Positions 1 through 6,517 of a stretch of DNA of 7,407 bases are shown here, piece after piece. The stretch lies in the NCBI GenBank assembly GCA_945878385.1, contig CAMCTE010000134.1, forward strand, positions 1-7,407, written 5' to 3'. Position numbers and translations under genes: made by a program. Each line of letters starts with the position of its first letter. The stretch's first letter is position 1. Under the pieces are notes generated by a model that was given only the letters and a program-made list of their open reading frames with translations, ran no database searches and was not told the DNA's origin. Source of the stretch: Azohydromonas lata NBRC 102462 (GTDB lineage Bacteria > Pseudomonadota > Gammaproteobacteria > Burkholderiales > Burkholderiaceae_C).

Positions 1-700
1 GTTCCTGGTGTTGGGCTTCCTTCACCTGGATGCGGGTCAGGGTGTCCAGGCGGCGCGCATAGTTCTGTGTGTAGCCGGCCGGCATGTGCTGTGTGATCAG
101 CACCGGCGGACAGTCTTCGGGCAAGTCCTGCAGCACTTCGCGTGTGGCCTCGGTGCCGCCGGTGGAGGCGCCGATGAAGATGAATTTTTCACTCGCCAGC
201 GACCCTACCCGGGCAGGCTCGATTCGGGCAACGGACGCCGAAGGCGCGGTGCCGGGTGGCGCTGCGGTGAAGCTGAGTTGCTTGAGCACCCGCACGCGCG
301 AGGCCATGCGAATCTTGTCGGTGATGTCGGCCGAGAGTTGCTGCAGCCCATCGGCCAGGCCTGCGCGGGGTTTGGCCACGAAGTCCACAGCCCCCAACTC
401 CAGTGCGCGAAGCGTCACATCGGCGCCGCGCTCGGTCAGGGTGGACACCATGATCACCGGCATGGGCCGCAAGCGCATCAGCCGCTCCAGGAAAGAGATG
501 CCGTCCATGCGCGGCATCTCCACATCCAGCGTGATCACATCCGGGTTCAGGCTGCGAATCACTTCCCGCGCCGCCAACGGGTCGGCTGCGGTGCCGATGC
601 AGGCCATGTCGGGCTGGCGGTTGATGATCTCGCTGAGCAGGCTGCGCACCAGGGCCGAATCGTCGACCACCACCACTGAAATCTTCTTGCCGCCACCCAC
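1..700 (-). CDS. cheB: CheB: protein-glutamate methylesterase/glutaminase, C-terminus cut by window edge
   Basis: CheB removes methyl groups from, and deamidates, chemoreceptor glutamates when phosphorylated by CheA; it is cytoplasmic. Only the first 233 codons are in the window, against about 350-370 residues for the family. An N-terminal receiver domain (about residues 7-125) shows the acidic pair D13/D14, phospho-acceptor D59 in TLDVEMPRMDG, S86/T87 and K110. After a linker of about 45 residues comes the methylesterase domain with GASTGG (nucleophile S179) and TQHMP (catalytic H205). The catalytic Asp lies beyond the left edge. I chose the GTG start at 700 because it sits just before the first receiver strand and no ATG is near it. 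A GGGA lies a few bases upstream, but the Shine-Dalgarno is weak. It begins 34 bases after the cheD stop and is the third gene of the cheR-cheD-cheB operon. Identity is very secure; the exact start is less so. Confidence 0.96.
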   Translation of the reverse strand, partial: MGGGKKISVVVVDDSALVRSLLSEIINRQPDMACIGTAADPLAAREVIRSLNPDVITLDVEMPRMDGISFLERLMRLRPMPVIMVSTLTERGADVTLRALELGAVDFVAKPRAGLADGLQQLSADITDKIRMASRVRVLKQLSFTAAPPGTAPSASVARIEPARVGSLASEKFIFIGASTGGTEATREVLQDLPEDCPPVLITQHMPAGYTQNYARRLDTLTRIQVKEAQHQE

Positions 701-734
701 GATCGATTCCCGTTGACTGCCGCCCTCGAAAACC

Positions 735-1433
735 TCAGAACAGGTCCACCGAGCCACCGGTGCTGACCGAGCGCACCGCGCGGTTGGCCGCGGCGGCTTC
801 CTGCGCCAACAGGGCTTCGGTGTTGCTGCTGGCCAGGCGCTTGACCATGGCCTTTCCGCTGGCCGGCAGAAAGCACACCTTGCGCGGGTAGATGTCCATC
901 ACATCCTTGCTCACCACGGTGATGCGTTCGGTGCGCAGGTAATCCAGCACGAAGCGGGTGTTGCGCTCGCCCACATTGATGCTGTTCATGCCGCTGATCA
1001 CCGCGCCTCCGCCAAACACTTTGGCTTCCAGGCTGTGGCGCGCGCCACCGGCCTTGAGGATTTCGTTGATCAGTACTTCCATGGCGTACGACCCATAGCG
1101 CCCGCTGTCGCCGCTGCCCTCGGGCAACATGAAGTGGTTCATGCCCCCCACGCGGCGCTCTCGGTCCCAGATGCAGGCCGCGATGCAGGAGCCCAGCGTG
1201 GTCATGATCAGGATGTCTTCCTTGGCCACGAAGAATTCACCTGGCAGCACCTTCACCGCTTCACTGTGGAAATGGCTGTCGAAGTAGAAGAACGAGGCTT
1301 CGCCCGGCTTGCGCGCAGCCGCCTTCAAGGCGGCCAGGCGTGTGGGGTTAGCGCCGCAGGCCAAGGCGGCGCCGGCCCCGGCAGCCAAAGGGGCACCGGT
1401 GGTGTGGGCAGGGCGAACCGTCTGGGGTGTCAT
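735..1433 (-). CDS. cheD: CheD: chemoreceptor glutamine deamidase
   Basis: CheD deamidates specific glutamines on methyl-accepting chemotaxis proteins and in some bacteria is controlled by CheC-type phosphatases. The protein is 232 residues. The core shows TTLGSC at about 78-83 followed by GGMNHFMLP. By the family pattern the catalytic Cys is C83 and the His is H100, with the usual 17-residue spacing; T78 or T79 supplies the Thr. Further conserved segments are KVFGGGAV and the late DYLRTERI region. Before the core is an Ala-rich, low-complexity N-terminus of about 45-50 residues; minimal CheD proteins are near 160 residues, so both ends are extended here. The ATG at 1433 overlaps the cheR stop in an ATGA, which implies translational coupling. 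A longer open frame running further upstream lies inside cheR and is spurious. No clear Shine-Dalgarno is visible, which is consistent with coupling. Confidence 0.95.
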   Translation of the reverse strand: MTPQTVRPAHTTGAPLAAGAGAALACGANPTRLAALKAAARKPGEASFFYFDSHFHSEAVKVLPGEFFVAKEDILIMTTLGSCIAACIWDRERRVGGMNHFMLPEGSGDSGRYGSYAMEVLINEILKAGGARHSLEAKVFGGGAVISGMNSINVGERNTRFVLDYLRTERITVVSKDVMDIYPRKVCFLPASGKAMVKRLASSNTEALLAQEAAAANRAVRSVSTGGSVDLF

Positions 1434-2341
1434 TGCCGCTGGTACACCGTCTTGCCACGCAGGCTGAACAGGCCGCGTGCATCGTTGAAGTTCTCGGAGT
1501 GCCCCACATACAGCAGGCCACCCGGGTTCATCACGCTGTGAATGCGCTGCAGCACCTTGCGCTGCGTGGCATGGTCGAAATAGATCATCACATTGCGGCA
1601 GAACACAATGTCGAAGGGCTCGCCCAAGGCCCACTGTTCGTCCATCAGGTTCAGCGGCAGAAAGGACACGAGCCGTGCCACGGCCGGCTTGATGCGTATC
1701 AGGCCGTCCTGTGCGCCCGTGCCGCGCAGGAAGTGCGCCTTCAGGCGCTCCGGGCTCAGGCCTTTGGAATCAATGTCGTACACCCCACTGCTGGCCTTGG
1801 CCAGTACCCGGGTGTCGATGTCGCTGGCCAGAATTTGCGCCGGTGGGTTAGCGCCCAGGGCCTCCACCACCGTCATCGCAATGGAATACGGCTCTTCGCC
1901 AGTCGAGGATGCGCTGCACCAGATGCGAATGCCCGCACCGCGCCGCGCCTGCAACAGGGCCGGCAGGTCGCGCTGGAGCAAGTCGAAATGGTGGTCTTCG
2001 CGGAAAAAGGCCGTCAGGTTGGTGGTCAGGCAGTTCACGAACTCCTGCCACTCTGAATGGTGGGCGTGTTCCTCCAACCATTGCAGGTACGAAGCAAACG
2101 ACCGGTGCCCCGTGGCCCTCAAGCGGCGTGAGACCCGGCTGTACACCATGGCCTGCTTGCCTTCGTGCAGGCTGATGCCGGCATGGTGGCGGATGAGCGC
2201 TCGCACACGGCCGAAATCCGTGGGCGTGAAAGCGAACTCTCGGCTGGCGTCGGGTGGGGAAACGGCTTCGACCATCACCGGCCGAGTGTGAACCACCCGC
2301 ATCGCTTGCAGGCGCGAAACAATCCCATGTTTGGGCACCAT
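1430..2341 (-). CDS. cheR: CheR: chemotaxis protein methyltransferase
   Basis: CheR transfers methyl groups from S-adenosylmethionine to glutamates of chemoreceptors, opposing CheB. The protein is 303 residues, close to the family norm of about 280-300. The N-terminal helical domain holds LTTNLTAFFRED (residues 105-116). The Rossmann-like SAM domain begins with IRIWCSASSTGEEPYS (138-153), then ASDID (172-176), FDIVFCRNVMIYFD (243-256) and LLYVGHSENF (276-285). I chose the ATG at 2341 because an AGGTG sits four bases upstream; in-frame ATGs at residues 14 and 23 have no such site. The open frame continues far upstream, but that part is antisense to the neighbouring ATPase gene and is not real coding. 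First gene of the cheR-cheD-cheB operon, divergent from the ATPase gene with 42 bp between. Confidence 0.96.
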   Translation of the reverse strand: MVPKHGIVSRLQAMRVVHTRPVMVEAVSPPDASREFAFTPTDFGRVRALIRHHAGISLHEGKQAMVYSRVSRRLRATGHRSFASYLQWLEEHAHHSEWQEFVNCLTTNLTAFFREDHHFDLLQRDLPALLQARRGAGIRIWCSASSTGEEPYSIAMTVVEALGANPPAQILASDIDTRVLAKASSGVYDIDSKGLSPERLKAHFLRGTGAQDGLIRIKPAVARLVSFLPLNLMDEQWALGEPFDIVFCRNVMIYFDHATQRKVLQRIHSVMNPGGLLYVGHSENFNDARGLFSLRGKTVYQRQ

Positions 2342-2345
2342 TTCG

Positions 2346-2350
2346 CACCT
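2346..2350 (-). promoter_or_regulatory. Ribosome binding site deciding the cheR start
   Basis: On the minus strand AGGTG lies four bases before the ATG at 2341. The two later in-frame ATG candidates lack a comparable purine-rich site, so this favours the longer 303-residue CheR. Confidence 0.5.
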
Positions 2351-2383
2351 GCGCGGCTTGCGTGTGGGGGCTAGACTCGTGAT

Positions 2384-3196
2384 GTGAACCCCAATGAGCA
2401 AGCCGGCGGCCGTGTGTTGGCCGTCACCAGCGGCAAAGGCGGCGTGGGTAAAACGCTGGTCACTGCCAACCTTGCGGCGGCCGTGGCCGCACAGGGCCGC
2501 AAGGTGGCCGTGCTGGACGCCGACCTGGGCTTGGCCAACCTGGATGTCGTACTCGACCTCCATCCCGCCTTCAACCTGCACCATATCCTGCACCAGGGCA
2601 TTCCCGTGCAGCGGGCCTTGATGAAGGCGCCCGGTGGGTTCAGTGTACTGCCCGCCGGTTCGGGCCTGATGGAATATTCGCGCCTGACGCCCGCTTTGCA
2701 GCAGGGCATGCGGTCGGTGGTGGCTGAACTGGCCGCGGCGCATGACCTGGTCTTGCTGGACACCGGGGCCGGCATTTCGGAGGTGGTGTTGGACACCATC
2801 GCCATGGCCCATGAGGTGCTGGTGGTGGCCACGCCCGAGCCCACCGCGCTGACCGATGCCTATGCCACTTTCAAGGTGCTGGCCACTCTGCAGCGCCGCC
2901 TGAGGCCGCTGTTGTTGGTGAACCAGGTGACACGCGCCGGCGAGGGCTTGACCATTGCACAGCAGATGCAGGCGGTGCTGGACCGCTACCTGGCCGATGT
3001 GGGGCCACCCCGGCTTCGCATGTTGGGTGAGTTGCCACTGGACGAGAGCGCCCGCTCTGCGGTGCGACAACGCCGACTGGTGCTGCAGTGTGCGCCGGGT
3101 TCACCGCTGGCCCAAGGCATTCGTGCCCAGGCCTTGCGTTTGGCTGCGTGGCTGGATGCCCCAGTGCCGGCCGGCCCAAGGCCGGATGGGTTTTAA
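2384..3196 (+). CDS. MinD/ParA-family ATPase, FlhG/FleN-like
   Basis: A 270-residue P-loop ATPase of the MinD/ParA (SIMIBI) class. The deviant Walker A motif SGKGGVGKT is at residues 16-24 (signature Lys18, Lys23). LDADLGLANLDVVLDL is at 44-59 and the switch II/Walker B segment LLDTGAGIS at 124-132. The DADLGLAN block, the VLPAGSG segment and DTxAGIS are typical of FlhG/FleN (YlxH), which control flagellar number and placement by binding FlhF or repressing the flagellar master regulator. Adjacency to cheR-cheD-cheB supports a motility role. The N-terminus is short: no FlhF-activating DQAxxLR helix is evident beyond a vague NEQAGG. The C-terminal stretch GIRAQALRLAAWLDAP could be an amphipathic membrane-targeting helix, as in MinD/FlhG, but this is an inference. 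The start is GTG; an ATG two bases earlier is in another frame and stops at once. It could also be another ParA-like regulator, so no symbol is given. Confidence 0.85.
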   Translation: MNPNEQAGGRVLAVTSGKGGVGKTLVTANLAAAVAAQGRKVAVLDADLGLANLDVVLDLHPAFNLHHILHQGIPVQRALMKAPGGFSVLPAGSGLMEYSRLTPALQQGMRSVVAELAAAHDLVLLDTGAGISEVVLDTIAMAHEVLVVATPEPTALTDAYATFKVLATLQRRLRPLLLVNQVTRAGEGLTIAQQMQAVLDRYLADVGPPRLRMLGELPLDESARSAVRQRRLVLQCAPGSPLAQGIRAQALRLAAWLDAPVPAGPRPDGF

Positions 3197-3203
3197 TCCA
3201 TGA

Positions 3204-3638
3204 ATGTCTGGTGATTCTTCCTCCTCTCAATCGGCCGAAGCATCCGGTTCGCCGCAGCCCGCCACGGCCTTCGAATGGGTGGGCGGTGAAGCCGCCGTCC
3301 GTTGCCTGGTGGACCGCTTCTACGACCTGATGGACCTGGAGCCGGCCTATGCCGGCATCCGCGCCCTGCATCCGCAGGACATGGTGGAGTCACGAAACAA
3401 GCTGTACTGGTTCCTGTGTGGCTGGCTTGGAGGCCCGTCCCTGTATGTGGAACGCTTTGGTCACCCCAGGCTGCGCGCGCGGCACCTGCCCTATGCCATC
3501 GGCATGTCCGAGCGCGACCAGTGGATGGCCTGCATGCTGCAGGCCATGCGCGAGCAAGGGCTGCCCGACAACTTGATCGAGCGGCTGCTCGAGTCGTTTT
3601 ACAACACGGCTGACTGGATGCGCAACAAGGGCGGCTGA
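3204..3638 (+). CDS. Group II truncated haemoglobin (trHbO/GlbO type)
   Basis: A 144-residue 2-over-2 haem globin, predicted to be cytoplasmic and to bind O2 or handle NO and peroxide. After a Ser/Gln/Ala-rich, probably disordered leader of about 22 residues, the fold shows RFYDLMD (Tyr40, B10), a His at the expected CD1 position (His56 in ALHPQD), WLGGP at 74-78 (the Gly-Gly-Pro marking group II), GHPRLRARHLP with proximal His94 (F8), and ERDQW with Trp107 (G8). Tyr B10 plus Trp G8 is the group II distal-site signature. The ATG at 3204 follows the ATPase stop by seven bases, so the two genes are probably co-transcribed; no good Shine-Dalgarno is visible. A four-codon frame (ATG at 3200) overlaps the start and may be incidental. 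It converges on the Smr gene. Residue assignments come from remembered alignment with mycobacterial trHbO. Confidence 0.92.
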   Translation: MSGDSSSSQSAEASGSPQPATAFEWVGGEAAVRCLVDRFYDLMDLEPAYAGIRALHPQDMVESRNKLYWFLCGWLGGPSLYVERFGHPRLRARHLPYAIGMSERDQWMACMLQAMREQGLPDNLIERLLESFYNTADWMRNKGG

Positions 3639-3667
3639 GCCCGAAGCGTTCCCCAGCCTGGCGAGCC

Positions 3668-4333
3668 TCAGGCGTGGTGCCGAGGGTCTTCCGGCGGCGC
3701 CAACAGCACGATCACCGCGCCATGACCACCCTGGCTGGCGCGCGCCTGCACAAAAGCCAACACCGAGCGCGATTGAATCAACCACGCGCGCACCCGCGAC
3801 TTCAGCACCGGCGCCTTGCCCGGTGACCCCAGACCCTTGCCGTGGACAACGCGCACGCAGCGGTGCCCCAGCCGGCGCGACAGCCGCAGAAAGGCCTGCA
3901 GCGATTCGCGCGCTTCATCTCGCCGAAGGCCGTGCAGGTCAATTTGCGCCTGAATGGTCCACTGGCCGCGGCGCAGGCGCCTCACCACATCCTGCCCAAT
4001 GTGGCGCCGCCGAAAACTCAGGCCCTCATCGGTTTCCAGCAGGCGCTCCACATCCATCTCATCGGACAGCGCCTCTTCCAGTGCCGCCCGTTCATCGAGT
4101 TCACGCTGGCGTGGAATGGGCTCGGGCGGTGGGGGCTGCAGCAGCACTTTGCCTTGGTCGGACAGCGGCGTGATGCTGCCCACGCTCAGGCGAAACAGGT
4201 GCCGTTCCCGCTCGGTCTTCAGCCGCGCCTCCCGTTCGCGCTGGGCCCGCTCGGCCGCTTCGCGCCGTTCGCGGTCGATCTGGCGCTTGAGCTCACCCAG
4301 GTCAGCCAAAGAGAAGCGGGGAGCGCCACTCAC
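3668..4333 (-). CDS. Smr (MutS2-type endonuclease) domain protein
   Basis: A 221-residue protein with a C-terminal Smr domain (about residues 125-215). It shows the two family signatures IDLHG (131-135) and VVHGKG (162-167), followed by LKSRVRAWL and a Gly-rich GGHGAVIVLL end. The first 45 residues are highly charged (many Arg/Glu) and predict a single helix or coiled coil. A proline-rich linker PPPPEP lies at about 67-72. Smr domains act as nucleases or nucleic-acid binders; the E. coli stand-alone protein SmrB cleaves mRNA at collided ribosomes, and its DLHG motif is needed for this. Whether this gene does the same is an inference from architecture. The GTG start at 4333 overlaps the radC TGA in a GTGA, so it is probably translationally coupled to radC. 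Confidence 0.9.
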   Translation of the reverse strand: MSGAPRFSLADLGELKRQIDRERREAAERAQREREARLKTERERHLFRLSVGSITPLSDQGKVLLQPPPPEPIPRQRELDERAALEEALSDEMDVERLLETDEGLSFRRRHIGQDVVRRLRRGQWTIQAQIDLHGLRRDEARESLQAFLRLSRRLGHRCVRVVHGKGLGSPGKAPVLKSRVRAWLIQSRSVLAFVQARASQGGHGAVIVLLAPPEDPRHHA

Positions 4334-4992
4334 GCCAACCCCCGTTCGGCCAGTGAGGTGACGGTGCCGCGGGTGACCACGAAGTGGTCCAACACCCGCA
4401 CATCCACCAGGGCCAGTGCGTTCTTGAGCACCTGGGTGAGGTGTGCGTCGGCCTTCGAGGGCTCTGCGCAGCCCGAGGGGTGGTTGTGCGCCAACACCAC
4501 GGCCGCGGCGTTGTGGGCCAGGGCGCGCTTGACCACTTCGCGCGGGTACACGCTGGTTTGCGCCAGGGTGCCCCGAAACAGTTCCTCGGCAGCCGTCAAC
4601 TGATGCTGCGCGTCCAGGAACAGCACCATGAAGATTTCCTGCTCGTGGTGGGCAATCTCCAACTGCAGGTATTCGCGCACGCGGTCGGGCGAATCAAAGA
4701 CCGGGCGCTGCTGCAAATCTTGCCCCAAGGTGCGCCGCGCCAGTTCCACCACTGCGCCCAATTCAGCCCGCCGGGCTGGGCCCAAGCCCGGCGCCTGCGG
4801 GGGTTGGCGCAGCAGGGCGCCCAACCCGCCGCAGCGTTCCAAGAGGGCCTGCGACAAGCCCAAGGCATCCTGCCCGCCGTGGCCCGTGCGCAGCAGTATG
4901 GCCAGCAGCTCGGCGTCGGCCAGGGCGCGTGGGCCCAGGCGCAACAGCTTCTCGCGTGGGCGCAGGGCAGGGGGCAGACTCTTGATGGACAC
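4330..4992 (-). CDS. radC: RadC family JAB/MPN-domain protein
   Basis: RadC is a widespread bacterial protein once linked to DNA repair; its biochemical role remains unsettled. The 220-residue product matches the family length of about 220-230. An N-terminal helix-hairpin-helix-like part starts at LPPALRPREKLLRLG and includes ADAELLAILLRTG. The C-terminal MPN domain carries the JAMM metal motif AHNHPSG...PSKAD (His169, His171, Asp182), with REVVKRALAHNAAAVVLAHNHPSG as the core block. I chose the GTG at 4992 rather than an ATG at 5046 because RadC proteins begin just before the I/K-x-LP-x-x-x-RPREKL segment and a GAGG lies five bases upstream of the GTG. The extra 18 residues of the longer form would nearly reach the divergent fkpB start. 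It is followed by the overlapping Smr gene, likely forming a two-gene operon. Confidence 0.93.
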   Translation of the reverse strand: MSIKSLPPALRPREKLLRLGPRALADAELLAILLRTGHGGQDALGLSQALLERCGGLGALLRQPPQAPGLGPARRAELGAVVELARRTLGQDLQQRPVFDSPDRVREYLQLEIAHHEQEIFMVLFLDAQHQLTAAEELFRGTLAQTSVYPREVVKRALAHNAAAVVLAHNHPSGCAEPSKADAHLTQVLKNALALVDVRVLDHFVVTRGTVTSLAERGLA

Positions 4993-5008
4993 GCGGGCCT
5001 CGTAGAAT
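4982..5008 (+). promoter_or_regulatory. Possible sigma-70-type promoter for fkpB-ispH-serS
   Basis: TAGAAT at 5003-5008 matches the -10 consensus at five of six bases. TTGATG at 4982-4987 matches the -35 at four of six, but the spacer is only 15 bases. Transcription would begin near 5015, about 40 bases before the fkpB GTG. The -35 would lie inside the first codons of radC on the opposite strand. In high-GC sequence a -10 match this good is uncommon, but the short spacer keeps confidence low. Confidence 0.3.
4998..5001 (-). promoter_or_regulatory. Ribosome binding site deciding the radC start
   Basis: On the minus strand GAGG lies five bases before the GTG at 4992. It supports the shorter RadC starting at the conserved SIKSLPP segment rather than the upstream ATG at 5046. 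Confidence 0.55.
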
Positions 5009-5054
5009 CGGCTCAGTCTAGCCAACGGCCCTGTTTTGTGGGCCATCTTCCCCG

Positions 5055-5516
5055 GTGAACCTTATCCGCGAAGGGTCGTTCCTGACCCTGCACTACCGAC
5101 TGCTGGGCCCTGCCGGCGACGAACTTGTGAGCACCTTCAGCGGCCCGCCGGCCACGCTCACCCTGGGCACCGGTGCCTTGGCGCCCGCCATGGAGCATCG
5201 CCTGCTGGGCCTGGAAGAAGGGGCGCAAACCGGTTTCGACCTCGCCCCGGGTGAAGCGTTCGGTGAACGCAACCCTGAATTGCTGCAGCGGGTGAAGTTG
5301 GCCTTGCTGAGGGAACTGGGCGACCCCGACGCCACCTACCAGGTCGGCGATGTGGTGCAGTTCCCCACACCCGACGGGCAAGCCAGCTATGCCGGGGTTG
5401 TGCGCGAGGTGGGTCCGGCCGATTCCGCGCAGGACCCGTGGCTGCTGTTTGATTTCAACCATCCCTTGGCCGGGCAATCCGTGCGGTTTGAGGTTCATGT
5501 GATTGGGGTGCTGTGA
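5055..5516 (+). CDS. fkpB: FKBP-type peptidyl-prolyl cis-trans isomerase, FkpB/SlpA-like
   Basis: A 153-residue FKBP fold enzyme that catalyses prolyl isomerisation and may act as a folding chaperone; the family is cytoplasmic and about 140-160 residues long. The FKBP core shows LTLHYRLL (10-17), the LGTGALAPAMEHRLLGLEEGAQ block (37-58) and DLAPGEAFGERNPELLQRV (62-80), where the insert-in-flap domain begins. The core resumes near PWLLFDFNHPLAGQSVRFEV, typical of SlpA proteins. There is no signal peptide. The GTG at 5055 is the only credible start: upstream in frame there is no ATG before a TAG. It has no clear Shine-Dalgarno. It precedes ispH with a one-base overlap (TGATG), the same fkpB-ispH pairing known from E. 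coli. Function beyond the fold is inferred from the family. Confidence 0.9.
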   Translation: MNLIREGSFLTLHYRLLGPAGDELVSTFSGPPATLTLGTGALAPAMEHRLLGLEEGAQTGFDLAPGEAFGERNPELLQRVKLALLRELGDPDATYQVGDVVQFPTPDGQASYAGVVREVGPADSAQDPWLLFDFNHPLAGQSVRFEVHVIGVL

Positions 5517-6493
5517 TGACGCAGGGTGAACAGGTGCTGCAGGAAGTGGTGCTGGCCGAACCGCGCGGTTTTTGTGCTGGGGTGGATCGTGCCATCGAAA
5601 TCGTCGAGCGCGCACTCGCCCTTCACGGTGCACCCATCTATGTGCGCCACGAGATCGTGCACAACACCTATGTGGTGGAAGACCTCCGAACCAAGGGTGC
5701 CATCTTCATCGAAGACCTGGCCGAGGTACCCGCCGGTGCCACCTTGGTCTTCAGCGCCCACGGCGTGAGCCAGGTGGTGCGCCAAGAAGCCGCCCGGCGC
5801 GGCTTTCAGGTGTTCGACGCCACTTGCCCGCTGGTCACCAAGGTGCATGTGGAGGTGGCCAAGCTGCACAAGGAAGGTTACGAGTTCCTGATGATCGGCC
5901 ACAAGGGCCACCCCGAGGTGGAAGGCACGGTGGGGCAACTCACCGATGGCATCTACCTGGTGGAAGATGTGGCCGATGTGCAGCGCGTGCAGGTGCGCAA
6001 CCCGCAGCGCCTGGCCGTGGTCACGCAAACCACGCTCAGCGTGGACGATGCCGCCGAAATTCTGGAAGCTGTCAAACAGCGCTTCCCGCAAGTGCGCGAA
6101 CCCAAGAAGCAGGACATCTGCTATGCCACACAGAACCGACAAGACGCGGTGAAGGTGCTGGCCCCACAGGTTGATGTGGTGATTGTGGTGGGCAGCCAAA
6201 CCTCCTCCAACAGCAACCGCTTGCGCGAAGTGGCCCAGCGCTTGAACACGCCGGCCTACCTCGTGGATTCCGAAGAGGACCTCAAGCCCGAGTGGTTCGA
6301 AGGCAAGGTGCGCGTGGGCCTGACAGCCGGCGCCTCGGCCCCCGAAGTGCTGGTGCAGTCGGTCGTGGCGCGGCTGCGCGAATTTGGCGCCGTCAGTGTG
6401 CGCAAGTTGCCCGGTGTCGAAGAGTCGGTGCGCTTCCCGCTGCCGCGAGGCCTGGGCGACAAGTCCATGGCCGCGGCGCGTGCCGACACCTGA
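5516..6493 (+). CDS. ispH: IspH: 4-hydroxy-3-methylbut-2-enyl diphosphate reductase
   Basis: IspH (LytB) carries out the last step of the MEP pathway, reducing HMBPP to IPP and DMAPP with a [4Fe-4S] cluster. The 325-residue product matches the family (about 310-325). The three cluster cysteines are C20 in EPRGFCAGVDRA, C104 in DATCPLVTKVH and C202 in DICYATQNRQ. Substrate-binding residues are visible: H49 (EIVHN), H82 (SAHGVS), H132 and catalytic E134 (GHPEVEGT), the QTTLS block at 171-175 and SSNSNRL near 230. The ATG at 5516 shares its A with the fkpB stop (TGATG), and GGGG lies seven bases upstream. A GTG one codon earlier is the alternative start. It is followed after 24 bases by serS. 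All key residues are present, so it should be an active enzyme. Confidence 0.98.
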   Translation: MTQGEQVLQEVVLAEPRGFCAGVDRAIEIVERALALHGAPIYVRHEIVHNTYVVEDLRTKGAIFIEDLAEVPAGATLVFSAHGVSQVVRQEAARRGFQVFDATCPLVTKVHVEVAKLHKEGYEFLMIGHKGHPEVEGTVGQLTDGIYLVEDVADVQRVQVRNPQRLAVVTQTTLSVDDAAEILEAVKQRFPQVREPKKQDICYATQNRQDAVKVLAPQVDVVIVVGSQTSSNSNRLREVAQRLNTPAYLVDSEEDLKPEWFEGKVRVGLTAGASAPEVLVQSVVARLREFGAVSVRKLPGVEESVRFPLPRGLGDKSMAAARADT

Positions 6494-6517
6494 CTGAAAA
6501 CAAGAAGCTCCAAGAAC

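Noticed and set aside
8..716. Two plus-strand open frames of 210-223 codons at the left edge
   Set aside because: Both are antisense to cheB, whose receiver and methylesterase motifs are clear; their translations show no recognisable domain.
2342..3070. Upstream in-frame extension of cheR into a 546-codon protein
   Set aside because: The extension is antisense to the ATPase gene, which carries intact P-loop motifs, and CheR proteins are about 280-300 residues.
3200..3214. Four-codon frame (ATG at 3200) overlapping the haemoglobin start
   Set aside because: Too short to judge. It has no convincing ribosome site, and a regulatory leader peptide cannot be argued from one sequence.
3656..3673. 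Inverted repeat GCCTG/CAGGC between the converging haemoglobin and smr genes, as a terminator
   Set aside because: The stem is only five pairs with an eight-base loop and no T-run on either strand, and it overlaps the smr stop codon.
4993..5046. Longer RadC starting at the ATG at 5046
   Set aside because: The added 18 residues do not match the family N-terminus, while the GTG at 4992 has a GAGG five bases upstream and gives the usual length.
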